Below are positions 1-5,892 of a stretch of 6,569 nucleotides of DNA, one piece after another (position 1 is the stretch's first letter; every line of letters starts with the position of its first letter). The position numbers and the translations under genes are program-made. The notes below the pieces were generated by a model that was given only the letters and a program-made list of their open reading frames with translations, was not told where the DNA came from and did not search any database. Source of the DNA: Anaerolineaceae bacterium. Its GTDB lineage: Bacteria > Chloroflexota > Anaerolineae > Anaerolineales > Anaerolineaceae. The stretch lies in the NCBI GenBank assembly GCA_028699715.1, contig JAQVUC010000062.1, positions 1 to 6,569 on the forward strand, in the 5' to 3' direction.

Positions 1-1
1 C

Positions 2-439
2 CCCACCCCACAATCAACAGTTGAAGCAACTGCCACAAGCGCAGTCCCAACCGCGGCTGTAGGCACAACTGAGGTTGAGGAAACAGCCACCAGCCTGCCG
101 CCCTCCGGGGGTACCGATGCCGGTGTATGGGTGCGAAGCGATCCGGTTGATGGCGCTAGCATCTCAGCTGGAGGTAAATTCAACGTTGTTGTGACCCTGA
201 TGAACATCGGCACCACCACCTGGACGACTGACTACTACATCCAGTTCACCGGCGGAGATGCCATGGGCTCAGCCACCAAAATCAATATGCCCTATGAAGT
301 TCCACCCCAGATGAGCGTCCAATTCACGATGGAATTTACTGCTCCCACGACCACCGGGACGGTCAGAAGCGACTGGAGCATTGTCAACCCCAATAACGTG
401 GGCATCGGCATTTTCTGGTTTGAATACACCATCATCTAA
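2..439 (+). CDS. C-terminal part of a probable surface protein with an NBR1-like Ig domain (5' truncated)
   Basis: The reading frame is open from the left edge and gives the last 145 residues; no start is in the window. Residues 1-40 are low complexity, rich in Thr, Ala, Val, Pro and Glu, like the linkers that hold extracellular domains away from the membrane. Residues 41-145 resemble the NBR1-type Ig-like domain (FW domain): a 'DG..I..GGKF' start, the 'MNIGTTTWTTDY' segment with its tryptophan (W74), 'TGGDAMG', a 'V.P..' turn, 'TAPTTTGTVRSDW' (W125) and a closing beta strand 'IGIFWFEYTI' at the very end. In bacteria this domain is common in secreted or lipid-anchored proteins, where it probably binds ligands or other proteins; no enzyme activity is implied. 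The signal peptide, if any, lies outside the window. An internal GTG at 131 lies within the same frame and is not the true start. queG follows after 13 bases. Confidence 0.8.
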   Translation, partial: PTPQSTVEATATSAVPTAAVGTTEVEETATSLPPSGGTDAGVWVRSDPVDGASISAGGKFNVVVTLMNIGTTTWTTDYYIQFTGGDAMGSATKINMPYEVPPQMSVQFTMEFTAPTTTGTVRSDWSIVNPNNVGIGIFWFEYTII

Positions 440-452
440 ATTCCACCTTCCC

Positions 453-1487
453 ATGAGTATTGAAGAAAAAATCAAAGCCGGGGCAAAAGACCTCGGCTTT
501 GTTGCGGTAGGGTTCACCAAGCCTGAGAGCCCTGCCCGCTATCCTGACTTTGTCCAGTGGCTAAAGGAGAGCAAGCAGGCCGGCATGAGCTACCTGGCTG
601 AAGAGCGTTCGCTAGCTGCAAGGAAAGATCCTCGCGAACTATTGCCTTCGTGTCAGACGATCATTTGCCTGGCGCTGCCCTACCTGCCCGTTGACCCTAA
701 AGGAAAAGAGCCCGGGCAAGGAAGAATCGCTTCCTACGCGTTGGAAAGGGATTATCACCAGGTCGTTACCGAGAAACTTAGCCTTTTGGTTGGAAAGATC
801 AGGGAGATCTATGGGCAGAGCTTTGAGCATTACGCCTGCGTGGATACTTCGCCGATTTTGGAGAAATACTACGCGCAAGAAGCGGGACTGGGATGGATAG
901 GACGAAATTCGTTATTGATCAACCCGGACTATGGCTCCTGGATTTTTCTGAGCGAACTTCTGGTCAGCATTGAGATGACAGCTGATCAACCCTTTGCCTA
1001 CGATGGTTGTGGCGAATGCCAGCGCTGCCTGCAAGCCTGCCCGACCCAGGCGATCCTGCCCAACCGGACTATCGACGCGCGGCGCTGTCTCAGCTATCTG
1101 ACCATCGAGAACCGCGGCGAAATCAGTGATGATTTAAAACCGTCTGTGAGGGATTGGATATTTGGTTGCGATATTTGCCAAAACGTCTGCCCGGCAAACG
1201 CAGCCATAGCAAAAAGACAAAGATTGAAAGAACAAGAACCCCTGTTTGAGGCTTTTCCGGATTTAGCAGCAAGCCTGACTCTGAGCCCTCAGGAATTCAA
1301 GCAGAAATACGGCGATACGCCCGTTTGGCGGGCAAAATATAAGGGCTTCAGGCGCAATGTGGCCATCGCCATAGGGAATAGTCAACAAAAAAGTTTCATC
1401 CCCCTCTTGGAAAAACAAGCCCTGAGCGAAAATGATGCTGTGGTTCTTGAAGCCATCCAGTGGGCTTTAGGTCAATTGAAAAAGTGA
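453..1487 (+). CDS. queG: Epoxyqueuosine reductase QueG
   Basis: Cobalamin-dependent iron-sulfur enzyme that reduces epoxyqueuosine to queuosine at wobble position 34 of GUN-anticodon tRNAs, the last step of queuosine synthesis; cytoplasmic. The 344-residue protein shows the family marks in order: an N-terminal 'KAGAKDLGFVAVGF' segment; 'CVDTSPILEKYYAQEAGLGWIGRNSLLI' in two parts around residues 129-156, in which D131 corresponds to the catalytic aspartate; a first ferredoxin motif with C186, C189, C192 and C196-P; C212; and a second motif with C239, C242 and C246-P, together enough for two 4Fe-4S clusters. The C-terminal 50 residues look like the short HEAT-like repeat of the family. Length is slightly below the usual 350-390. 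ATG 453 was chosen because the family N-terminus begins there; an in-frame GTG at 381 would overlap the previous gene. There is no clear Shine-Dalgarno, so translation may be coupled to the upstream stop 13 bases before. Confidence 0.95.
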   Translation: MSIEEKIKAGAKDLGFVAVGFTKPESPARYPDFVQWLKESKQAGMSYLAEERSLAARKDPRELLPSCQTIICLALPYLPVDPKGKEPGQGRIASYALERDYHQVVTEKLSLLVGKIREIYGQSFEHYACVDTSPILEKYYAQEAGLGWIGRNSLLINPDYGSWIFLSELLVSIEMTADQPFAYDGCGECQRCLQACPTQAILPNRTIDARRCLSYLTIENRGEISDDLKPSVRDWIFGCDICQNVCPANAAIAKRQRLKEQEPLFEAFPDLAASLTLSPQEFKQKYGDTPVWRAKYKGFRRNVAIAIGNSQQKSFIPLLEKQALSENDAVVLEAIQWALGQLKK

Positions 1488-1507
1488 GCGCTTTACTGCG
1501 CTTTTAT
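1487..1507 (+). terminator. Possible weak terminator after queG
   Basis: Starting at the last base of the queG stop codon, AGCGC (1487-1491) can pair with GCGCT (1498-1502) around a 6-base loop, followed by TTTAT. The stem is only 5 bp, so termination may be partial. It directly abuts the extended -10 element at 1507-1515. Confidence 0.4.
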
Positions 1508-1515
1508 GGCATAAT
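1507..1515 (+). promoter_or_regulatory. Probable extended -10 promoter for the dus-MFS unit
   Basis: TG at 1507-1508, one base, then CATAAT at 1510-1515 matches an extended -10 element (TGnTATAAT) with five of six hexamer bases. No convincing -35 box lies 16-18 bases upstream, which fits an extended -10 promoter. The predicted start near 1522 would give a leader of about 174 bases before the dus ATG. Assigned by eye only. Confidence 0.4.
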
Positions 1516-1521
1516 AAGGCT

Positions 1522-1695
1522 TACTGTCTCAACAAGGCAGGGAGCCTTCATGCAAACACATCAAACCGTCTCGCATACTCACTGGTCACAGAGGATAGGG
1601 ATACAAATCTGTTCCCGCTTTGCTCTCGTTGCACGAATAGGTTTAATTGCGGAGATCTTTCAGGTGGATACCGCCTGTCTACGGCCTGGGGTAGG
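1522..1695 (+). promoter_or_regulatory. Leader upstream of dus, possibly structured
   Basis: This long leader has several stems that I can pair by hand. AAGGC (1534-1538) pairs with GCCTT (1544-1548), holding AGGGA in the loop, which is the ribosome site of the small ORF at 1550. ACAGA (1588-1592) pairs with TCTGT (1608-1612). AAACC (1563-1567) pairs with GGTTT (1640-1644). CAGGTGG (1661-1667) pairs with CCGCCTG (1671-1677) around ATA, with one G-U pair, ten bases before the GGGG (1688-1691) that serves as the dus ribosome site. I could not fit any riboswitch family I know. The last stem is stable and well placed to influence dus translation. It may be a regulatory RNA, a leader-peptide region or unremarkable spacer. 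Confidence 0.3.
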
Positions 1696-1699
1696 ATGA
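1550..1699 (+). CDS. Possible 49-residue leader peptide or small protein overlapping dus
   Basis: ATG 1550 has a ribosome site, GGGAG (1540-1544), five bases upstream. The frame runs 49 codons and its TGA (1697-1699) overlaps the dus start as ATGA, the classic layout for translational coupling. The product starts 'MQTHQTVSHTHWSQRIGIQI', has a mildly hydrophobic middle ('FALVARIGLIAEIF', residues 24-37) and ends in 'RPGVG'. I recognise no family. Against a real protein: codon use differs from the neighbours (three ATA, one AGG, TTA and CTA in 49 codons) and the same bases carry the stems described for the leader. It could be a translated leader ORF whose passage opens the stem before dus, or a chance ORF. 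Confidence 0.25.
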   Translation: MQTHQTVSHTHWSQRIGIQICSRFALVARIGLIAEIFQVDTACLRPGVG

Positions 1700-2718
1700 A
1701 CCAGACTCATCCGGAACCCAGTTTCTGGATTGGAGACATTCCAATCTACGGCCGGCTTATCCTTGCGCCGATGGATGGACTTTCTGATGCCAGCTACCGC
1801 TGGATCACCAGGAAGTTAGGCTCGGCTTATTCGGTATCAGAGTTCGTCAATACCCTGGATTACGCCAACCAGAAAAAATATGAGAAAAAAAGGCTGCTTT
1901 TCCGCGAAGAAGAAAGACCTTTTGCCGCGCAACTGCTGGATAACGATGCCGTTCGCATGGCTGAATGCGCCGCCAGGATCGAAGAGGAATTCCATCCAGA
2001 TATGATCGACATCAACATGGGCTGCTCTGCCAAAAGCGTGGCAGGTCGCGGCGCCGGGGTCGGGTTGATGAAAAACCCCAGCCTGGTGAAGGAAATCTTC
2101 CGCCTGGTCAGCCAGGCGGTGCATGTACCCGTCACAGGGAAAATGCGGCTGGGGTGGGATGAAAGCAGCCACAATTTTCTTGAATTATCTGAATTGGCTG
2201 TCGAAAACGGCGCTCAACTGATCGCTCTGCACGGTCGCACCCAAAAAAATTCCTTCAACAAACCTGCTCACTGGGAGCCAATCGCTGAGCTTAAAAAGCG
2301 GCTGAGAGTGCCGGTGGTTGGAAACGGAGATGTCTGGAAGGTTGAGGATGCCAGGCGCATGCTGGCAGAAACGGGCTGTGACGGAGTCATGATCGGGCGG
2401 GCTGCCAAAGCCAACCCCTGGATTTTCAGCTGGCGGGATCGTGAGCAAATCCCGGTTCAGGAAGTGTATCAATTGGCCCGTTATCAGTTACAGGAAATGT
2501 TGCGGCTGCAACCGGAAAACGGTCTGATGCCTTTCCGCAAATATCTCAAAGCTTATTTGGAACCTTACCAGATCCCGCGCGAAATAATGAAAGCTTTACT
2601 TACCTGTCAGGATGGCACTATCCTGATCGAACGAATCGATCAGGTTTTTCAATCGCTGGGCGCTGATTTAGACGCCCCTCAAATCATTGATTTTTCAAGT
2701 TTATCTCAGGAGGTTTAA
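1696..2718 (+). CDS. dus: tRNA-dihydrouridine synthase, DusB-like
   Basis: FMN enzyme that uses NADPH to reduce uridine to dihydrouridine in the D-loop region of tRNA; cytoplasmic TIM barrel. The 340-residue protein shows the family order: 'LILAPMDGLSD' (21-31, FMN binding and family signature), 'FAAQLLDND' (76-84), 'DINMGCSAKSVAGRGAGVGLM' in two parts around residues 105-125 with catalytic C110, 'VTGKMRLGWD' with K149, 'ALHGRTQ' with H179 and R181, 'VPVVGNGDVW' (205-214) and 'GVMIGRAAKANPWIF' (230-244) for phosphate and flavin binding; a helical tRNA-binding tail follows from about 255. The start has GGGG at 1688-1691 and no other ATG precedes the conserved 'IGDIPIYGRLILAPM' region. Oddity: the residue after the catalytic Cys is Ser, where most Dus enzymes have Pro. 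Exact subfamily (DusA, DusB or DusC) is not certain; DusB-like fits best. It is coupled to the transporter downstream, and shares the tRNA-modification theme with queG. Confidence 0.92.
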   Translation: MNQTHPEPSFWIGDIPIYGRLILAPMDGLSDASYRWITRKLGSAYSVSEFVNTLDYANQKKYEKKRLLFREEERPFAAQLLDNDAVRMAECAARIEEEFHPDMIDINMGCSAKSVAGRGAGVGLMKNPSLVKEIFRLVSQAVHVPVTGKMRLGWDESSHNFLELSELAVENGAQLIALHGRTQKNSFNKPAHWEPIAELKKRLRVPVVGNGDVWKVEDARRMLAETGCDGVMIGRAAKANPWIFSWRDREQIPVQEVYQLARYQLQEMLRLQPENGLMPFRKYLKAYLEPYQIPREIMKALLTCQDGTILIERIDQVFQSLGADLDAPQIIDFSSLSQEV

Positions 2719-4055
2719 TGGAAATTGAAAATGTAGTTTCAGTTGAAGAGGAAAAGCAGCAATACAAACGCAGTGTACGCGCCTGGACCATGTATGACTG
2801 GGCTAATTCCGCTTTTGCCACCACCGTGATGGGCGTGGTGCTGCCGGCTTACTTTGGCGATTTCATTGCCAAGGGTGCTTCAGTCCCGATTTGGGGACAG
2901 GCAGTCGCCATCGGCAGTTTGTTGGCAGCAGTCTTGAGCCCGATTTTGGGCGCTATCGCTGATTTCAAGGCCAGCAAAAAGAAATTCATGGCATTTTTTA
3001 TTGCCCTGGGTGTCATCAGCACGGCTTTGCTTTGGTTTGTTGTCTCGCCTGAGGATCAGACCCTGTGTATTGTCCTTTACATCCTTGGGACGGTTGGCTT
3101 TGCTGGTTCTCTTGTCTTCTATGACAGTCTTTTGCCCCACGTCGCCAAGGAGGATGAAATCGATCAGGTTTCCTCGCGGGGTTACGCGCTGGGCTATATT
3201 GGCGGCGGGTTGCTGCTGCTGATCAACGCCATCATGATCTTTGTTGGGCCGCGTTTTCTGACCAGTATGTCCGAGAGTGAAGCCACAGCCCTGATGATGC
3301 GCCTGAGTCTGGTCAGCGTGGCTGTTTGGTGGGCGATCTTCTCAATTCCGATCTTCAAACACGTCAAAGAACCGCCAGCCAAAGGAGAAAGCAGTGAAAT
3401 CGGAAAAAGTGTTTTGACGGTTGGCTTTCAGCGCCTGGTCAAGGCTTTTGCAGGCATTCGCGAGTTCAAGGACCTGTTCCTGTTCCTGATCACCTTCTTC
3501 GTCTACGCCAACGGCATCGGCACCATCATCACCATGGCGGCCGCTTTTGCCTCCGACCTTGGTTTCAGTACCTTGACGATCCTGGGCACTTTTCTGATGG
3601 TTCAATTTGTAGCCGCGCCTTTCGCGATCTTGTTTGGTAAATTAGCCAAGAAAATGGGCAACAAAAAAGCGATCACGCTGGCACTGTTGGTTTATACCGT
3701 TGTGGCAGTCGTTGGTTACTTCATGAGCCAGGAATGGCATATGTTCCTGCTTGGCTTTGGCGTGGCCATGGTCCAGGGTGGCAGCCAGGCTCTGAGCCGC
3801 TCCTTGATTGGTAAGATGATGCCCAAGAGCAGAAGTGCCGAATTTTATGGCTTTTTCAGCGTCTCAGAGAAGTTCAACACGGTTGTTGGACCCGCTTTGA
3901 TGGCTTTCATCACCGCCCAGACTGGCAACCCCCGTTTGGGGATCGTCTCCCTGGTCATCTTCTTTATCGCCGGGATCATTTTGCTGCGCTTTGTCAATAT
4001 TGAGCGGGGTACTGCCCAGGCTGAAGCTGTTGATCGGCAAATGGTTGAACTTTAA
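2718..4055 (+). CDS. MFS transporter of the UMF1 / Atg22-like family
   Basis: Integral inner-membrane protein of 445 residues with about 12 hydrophobic segments (roughly 30-48, 57-82, 90-110, 115-137, 153-178, 196-213, 252-280, 285-308, 317-335, 340-355, 375-398, 408-425). The hallmark 'MYDWANSAFATTVMGVVLP' at 25-43 and 'QGGSQALSRSLIGKMMP' at 353-369 followed by 'EFYGFFSVSEKF' identify the UMF1 branch of the major facilitator superfamily, related to the yeast vacuolar effluxer Atg22. Bacterial members have no well-established substrate; amino-acid or nucleobase efflux is only a guess from the eukaryotic relative. A charged central loop (about 214-250) separates the two six-helix halves, as usual for MFS. 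Its ATG shares one base with the dus TAA (TAATG), and AGGAGGT at 2708-2714 inside the end of dus is a near-perfect ribosome site, so the two are co-transcribed and coupled. A strong terminator follows about 50 bases after the stop. Confidence 0.92.
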   Translation: MEIENVVSVEEEKQQYKRSVRAWTMYDWANSAFATTVMGVVLPAYFGDFIAKGASVPIWGQAVAIGSLLAAVLSPILGAIADFKASKKKFMAFFIALGVISTALLWFVVSPEDQTLCIVLYILGTVGFAGSLVFYDSLLPHVAKEDEIDQVSSRGYALGYIGGGLLLLINAIMIFVGPRFLTSMSESEATALMMRLSLVSVAVWWAIFSIPIFKHVKEPPAKGESSEIGKSVLTVGFQRLVKAFAGIREFKDLFLFLITFFVYANGIGTIITMAAAFASDLGFSTLTILGTFLMVQFVAAPFAILFGKLAKKMGNKKAITLALLVYTVVAVVGYFMSQEWHMFLLGFGVAMVQGGSQALSRSLIGKMMPKSRSAEFYGFFSVSEKFNTVVGPALMAFITAQTGNPRLGIVSLVIFFIAGIILLRFVNIERGTAQAEAVDRQMVEL

Positions 4056-4104
4056 GCAGATAACCCAAAAAATTTTAGCCATATTAGGCTGAATTCAGAG
4101 ACAA

Positions 4105-4158
4105 GTAAATAAAACAAACAGAGTGTAAATTTTTATGCTCTGTTTGTTTTAAGTTTAC
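4105..4158 (+). terminator. Long symmetric hairpin terminator after the dus-MFS unit
   Basis: AAAACAAACAGAG (4111-4123) pairs perfectly with CTCTGTTTGTTTT (4138-4150): 13 bp, with an A-tract on the left and a T-tract on the right. The loop can tighten further with GTGTA-type wobble pairs around AATTTT, and GTAAA (4105-4109) can pair with TTTAC (4154-4158) past a two-base bulge. It terminates the + strand unit and, by symmetry, would also work on the - strand. Confidence 0.85.
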
Positions 4159-4160
4159 AA

Positions 4161-4216
4161 GTGGAACAATGAGACGGTGATTAAAATTTGAGCAAAAAAC
4201 AAGCTCACGATTCCAC
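4161..4216. repeat. Nested inverted repeats in the AT-rich intergenic region
   Basis: GTGGAA (4161-4166) is complementary to TTCCAC (4211-4216). Inside it, TGAGC (4189-4193) is complementary to GCTCA (4203-4207) around an A-rich 9-base loop. The pair sits between the terminator and the -10 box of the next gene, and the outer right arm overlaps the -35 region. It could be a regulator binding site or chance in AT-rich DNA. Confidence 0.3.
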
Positions 4217-4238
4217 AAAAAACAAAAGGCACTATAAT
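4210..4238 (+). promoter_or_regulatory. Promoter of the ligase-GNAT unit
   Basis: An exact TATAAT lies at 4233-4238. The -35 region at 4210-4215 (ATTCCA, 17-base spacer) matches the consensus TTGACA at only three positions, so the promoter may need an activator or depend mainly on the -10. Predicted start is near 4245, giving a leader of about 42 bases with AGGAGAG at 4268-4274 as the ribosome site, 12 bases before the ATG. Confidence 0.6.
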
Positions 4239-4286
4239 TTATTACAGCATGATGATTAAAGTTCCCCAGGAGAGATTCAGAACAAA

Positions 4287-5348
4287 ATGAAAAATTTTCG
4301 TGTTGCTGTTTTAGCGAATTTAAAAGAAAACGCGCCAGTTTTTGAGGGGATGGGAGGGGATCAATGGGATGACCTTGATTCCGCATCCACGGTGCAAACC
4401 CTGGTGGAAGCACTTAAATCCGGAGGGCACGAGGCGGAATTCCTCGAGGCTGACGAAACGATCATTGATACGATCCGGCAATATAAACCCGACATCTGTT
4501 TCAACATTGCTGAAAGCCATTTTGGAGACTCGCGCGAGGCTCAAATCCCGGCCATCCTGGAGAAAATGCGGATCCCTTATACCGGATCAAAAATCCTGAC
4601 CCTGGCGCTGACATTGGATAAACCCATGACCAAACGCGTGCTGGCCTGGCACAATCTGCCCACCCCCGAGTTCCAAAGCTTTGAGCGGGTGGATGAACCC
4701 CTGGAAGAGGGAATGGAATTTCCGCTCTTTATCAAACCCGCCCGGGAAGGGACTGGCATGGGGGTCAGCTATGAATCCATCCTGCATAATGAAGAAGAAC
4801 TGCGCACCCAGCTTGAGTACATCATCCGCAAGTACAAGCAAAGCGCCCTGGTTGAACGCTATATTGAAGGGCGGGAAGTCACTGTCGGCTTGGTGGGAAA
4901 CCTGATCGGTCCGGTCGCCCGCCGTATCCCTTTGGATGAGTCCGCCCACCGTGTGCAGGCTGGTTTACGCTTTTTACCCCCCATGGAAGTCAACCTGGCA
5001 CCCTGGCTTGAATTTGGCGGTGTGTACGGCAACACGCTCAAAACCGACCATGCCGCGGACCTGGAATACCTCTGCCCAGCCCCCTTGGACGAGGACATGA
5101 TCGATGAATTAAACTGGCTGGCGGCGGCGGTCTTCCGCGTGACCGGCGCGCTGGACGTTTCCCGGATCGATTTCCGTTTGGACGCGCATGACAACTTCAA
5201 GCCCTATATCCTCGAGATCAATCCGCTGCCGGGCTTAATGCCAAAGCTTTCAGATATTGTGATTGAAGCAGAAGCAGACGGCATCAGCCATGCTGAGTTG
5301 GTCAACCTGATCCTCAACACTGCCCTGCAGCGTTACGGGATGATTTAG
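4287..5348 (+). CDS. Divergent D-Ala-D-Ala-ligase-like ATP-grasp ligase
   Basis: ATP-grasp enzyme of 353 residues in the Ddl family; such enzymes activate a carboxylate as an acyl phosphate and join it to an amine. The ATP-grasp part is clear: 'IPYTGSKILTLALTLDKPMTK' in two parts at 96-116, 'FPLFIKPAREGTGMGVS' (145-161) as the glycine-rich ATP loop with K150, 'ALVERYIEGREVTVGLVGN' (187-205), 'VSRIDFRLD' (291-299) with R293, and 'YILEINPLPGLMPKLSDI' (307-324) with metal ligands E310 and N312. The N-terminal domain is not that of a true Ddl: it starts 'FRVAVLANLKENAPVFEG' and lacks the 'GGxSxExxVS' motif whose Glu contacts the first D-Ala, and it has 'FNIAESHFGDSREAQ' (72-86) in place of the usual 'N..HG..GEDG'. 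The substrate is therefore probably not D-Ala-D-Ala, though a peptidoglycan or small-peptide role remains possible. It has its own promoter, and the GNAT gene follows three bases after its stop. Confidence 0.85.
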   Translation: MKNFRVAVLANLKENAPVFEGMGGDQWDDLDSASTVQTLVEALKSGGHEAEFLEADETIIDTIRQYKPDICFNIAESHFGDSREAQIPAILEKMRIPYTGSKILTLALTLDKPMTKRVLAWHNLPTPEFQSFERVDEPLEEGMEFPLFIKPAREGTGMGVSYESILHNEEELRTQLEYIIRKYKQSALVERYIEGREVTVGLVGNLIGPVARRIPLDESAHRVQAGLRFLPPMEVNLAPWLEFGGVYGNTLKTDHAADLEYLCPAPLDEDMIDELNWLAAAVFRVTGALDVSRIDFRLDAHDNFKPYILEINPLPGLMPKLSDIVIEAEADGISHAELVNLILNTALQRYGMI

Positions 5349-5351
5349 ACC

Positions 5352-5795
5352 ATGACGATTACCATTCGTCTCTTCACCATGCAGGATTATCAGGATTTGG
5401 TTGAACTGTGGAACGGTCTATCTGGATTTAAGCAGGGTTTGCGCAGCATTGATGACAGCCAGGCTGGCATTGAAAAATTCCTGCGGCGCAACCCGAAGAC
5501 CTGCTTTGTGGCTGAAGAGGACGGAGAACTGCTTGGTGGGATTCTGGCCGGGCACGATGGCCGGCGCGGATACATCTACCATGCCGCAGTTCGCTCTGAG
5601 TTTCAGGGGAAAGGGATTGGCAAGCAGCTGGCAGACAGGGCTTGCGAGGCGCTGCGAGAAGAAGGCATTACCAAGGCCGGCATGTTAGTTTTCGCGACCA
5701 ATGAGCAGGGCAATGCTTTTTGGGAGAGCCAGGGCTGGCAGACCCGCCCGGATCTTACCTATCGTAACAAAACGCTCAACCCAGATAATCTCTAA
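5352..5795 (+). CDS. GNAT-family N-acetyltransferase, YpeA-like
   Basis: Cytoplasmic acetyl-CoA-dependent acetyltransferase of 147 residues, a normal size for a single GNAT domain. It has the N-terminal 'ITIRLFTMQDYQDLVELWN' (3-21), the beta-bulge region 'CFVAEEDGELLGGILAGHDG' (51-70), then 'YIYHAAVRSEFQGKGIGKQL' (74-93), in which Q85-G86-K87-G88-I89-G90 is the acetyl-CoA pyrophosphate-binding motif, and the C-terminal 'NAFWESQGWQTRPDLTYRNK' (121-140). The layout resembles E. coli YpeA, with the conserved 'GHDGxRG' segment; the substrate of that group is not settled. It starts three bases after the ligase stop and has only a weak ribosome site, so it is likely translated by coupling. This suggests it acts with the ligase, for example by acetylating its product or substrate; that is inference. 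No terminator is visible after it. Confidence 0.9.
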   Translation: MTITIRLFTMQDYQDLVELWNGLSGFKQGLRSIDDSQAGIEKFLRRNPKTCFVAEEDGELLGGILAGHDGRRGYIYHAAVRSEFQGKGIGKQLADRACEALREEGITKAGMLVFATNEQGNAFWESQGWQTRPDLTYRNKTLNPDNL

Positions 5796-5827
5796 GAACA
5801 CTAAATCCAAGCTCCACAATCACATTC

Positions 5828-5843
5828 TGGCACGATTCATGCT
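5828..5843 (+). promoter_or_regulatory. Sigma-54-like promoter match before the DUF3795 gene
   Basis: TGGCACGATTCATGCT matches the sigma-54 consensus TGGCACGnnnnTTGCW at all but one fixed base, with GG (5829-5830) and GC (5841-5842) separated by exactly 10 bases. The predicted start, about 12 bases past the GC, falls near 5854, where the hairpin below begins. Many Chloroflexota lack sigma-54, so this may be coincidence. No good sigma-70 alternative is seen; TATTAA at 5847-5852 has no matching -35. Confidence 0.3.
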
Positions 5844-5853
5844 GCCTATTAAG

Positions 5854-5879
5854 TGAAGTGCATTTTTTGGAGCACTTCA
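5854..5879 (+). promoter_or_regulatory. Perfect 8-bp hairpin just before the DUF3795 ribosome site
   Basis: TGAAGTGC (5854-5861) pairs perfectly with GCACTTCA (5872-5879) around ATTTTTTGGA. The ribosome site GGGAGGG (5883-5889) follows four bases later. It could be a 5' stabilising hairpin, a translational control element or a dyad operator. The run of six T in the loop, not after the stem, argues against a terminator. Confidence 0.5.
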
Positions 5880-5892
5880 GCCGGGAGGGTTT

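Noticed and set aside
381..452. Extended GTG start for queG adding 24 residues
   Set aside because: It would overlap the end of the Ig-domain gene, and the added residues do not resemble QueG; the family N-terminus starts at ATG 453.
1656..1695. T-box-like or glycine-riboswitch-like motif (AGGTGGATACCGCC)
   Set aside because: TGGATACC has one base too many for the T-box TGGNACC, no stem I or specifier loop is visible, and dus is not a usual T-box target; the glycine riboswitch core is also missing.
1837..2172. 111-residue - strand ORF opposite dus
   Set aside because: Shadow of the conserved dus reading frame, no family resemblance.
4074..4093. Hairpin TTTAGCC/GGCTGAA shortly after the MFS stop
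   Set aside because: Short stem with a G-U pair and no T-tract; the strong hairpin at 4105-4158 explains termination better.
4587..4949. 120-residue - strand ORF opposite the ligase gene
   Set aside because: Complement shadow of a well-supported ATP-grasp gene; sequence is low in recognisable structure.
5854..5879. Reading this hairpin as a terminator for the GNAT unit
   Set aside because: The T-run is in the loop and not after the stem, and the ribosome site follows immediately; a 5' leader or operator role fits better.
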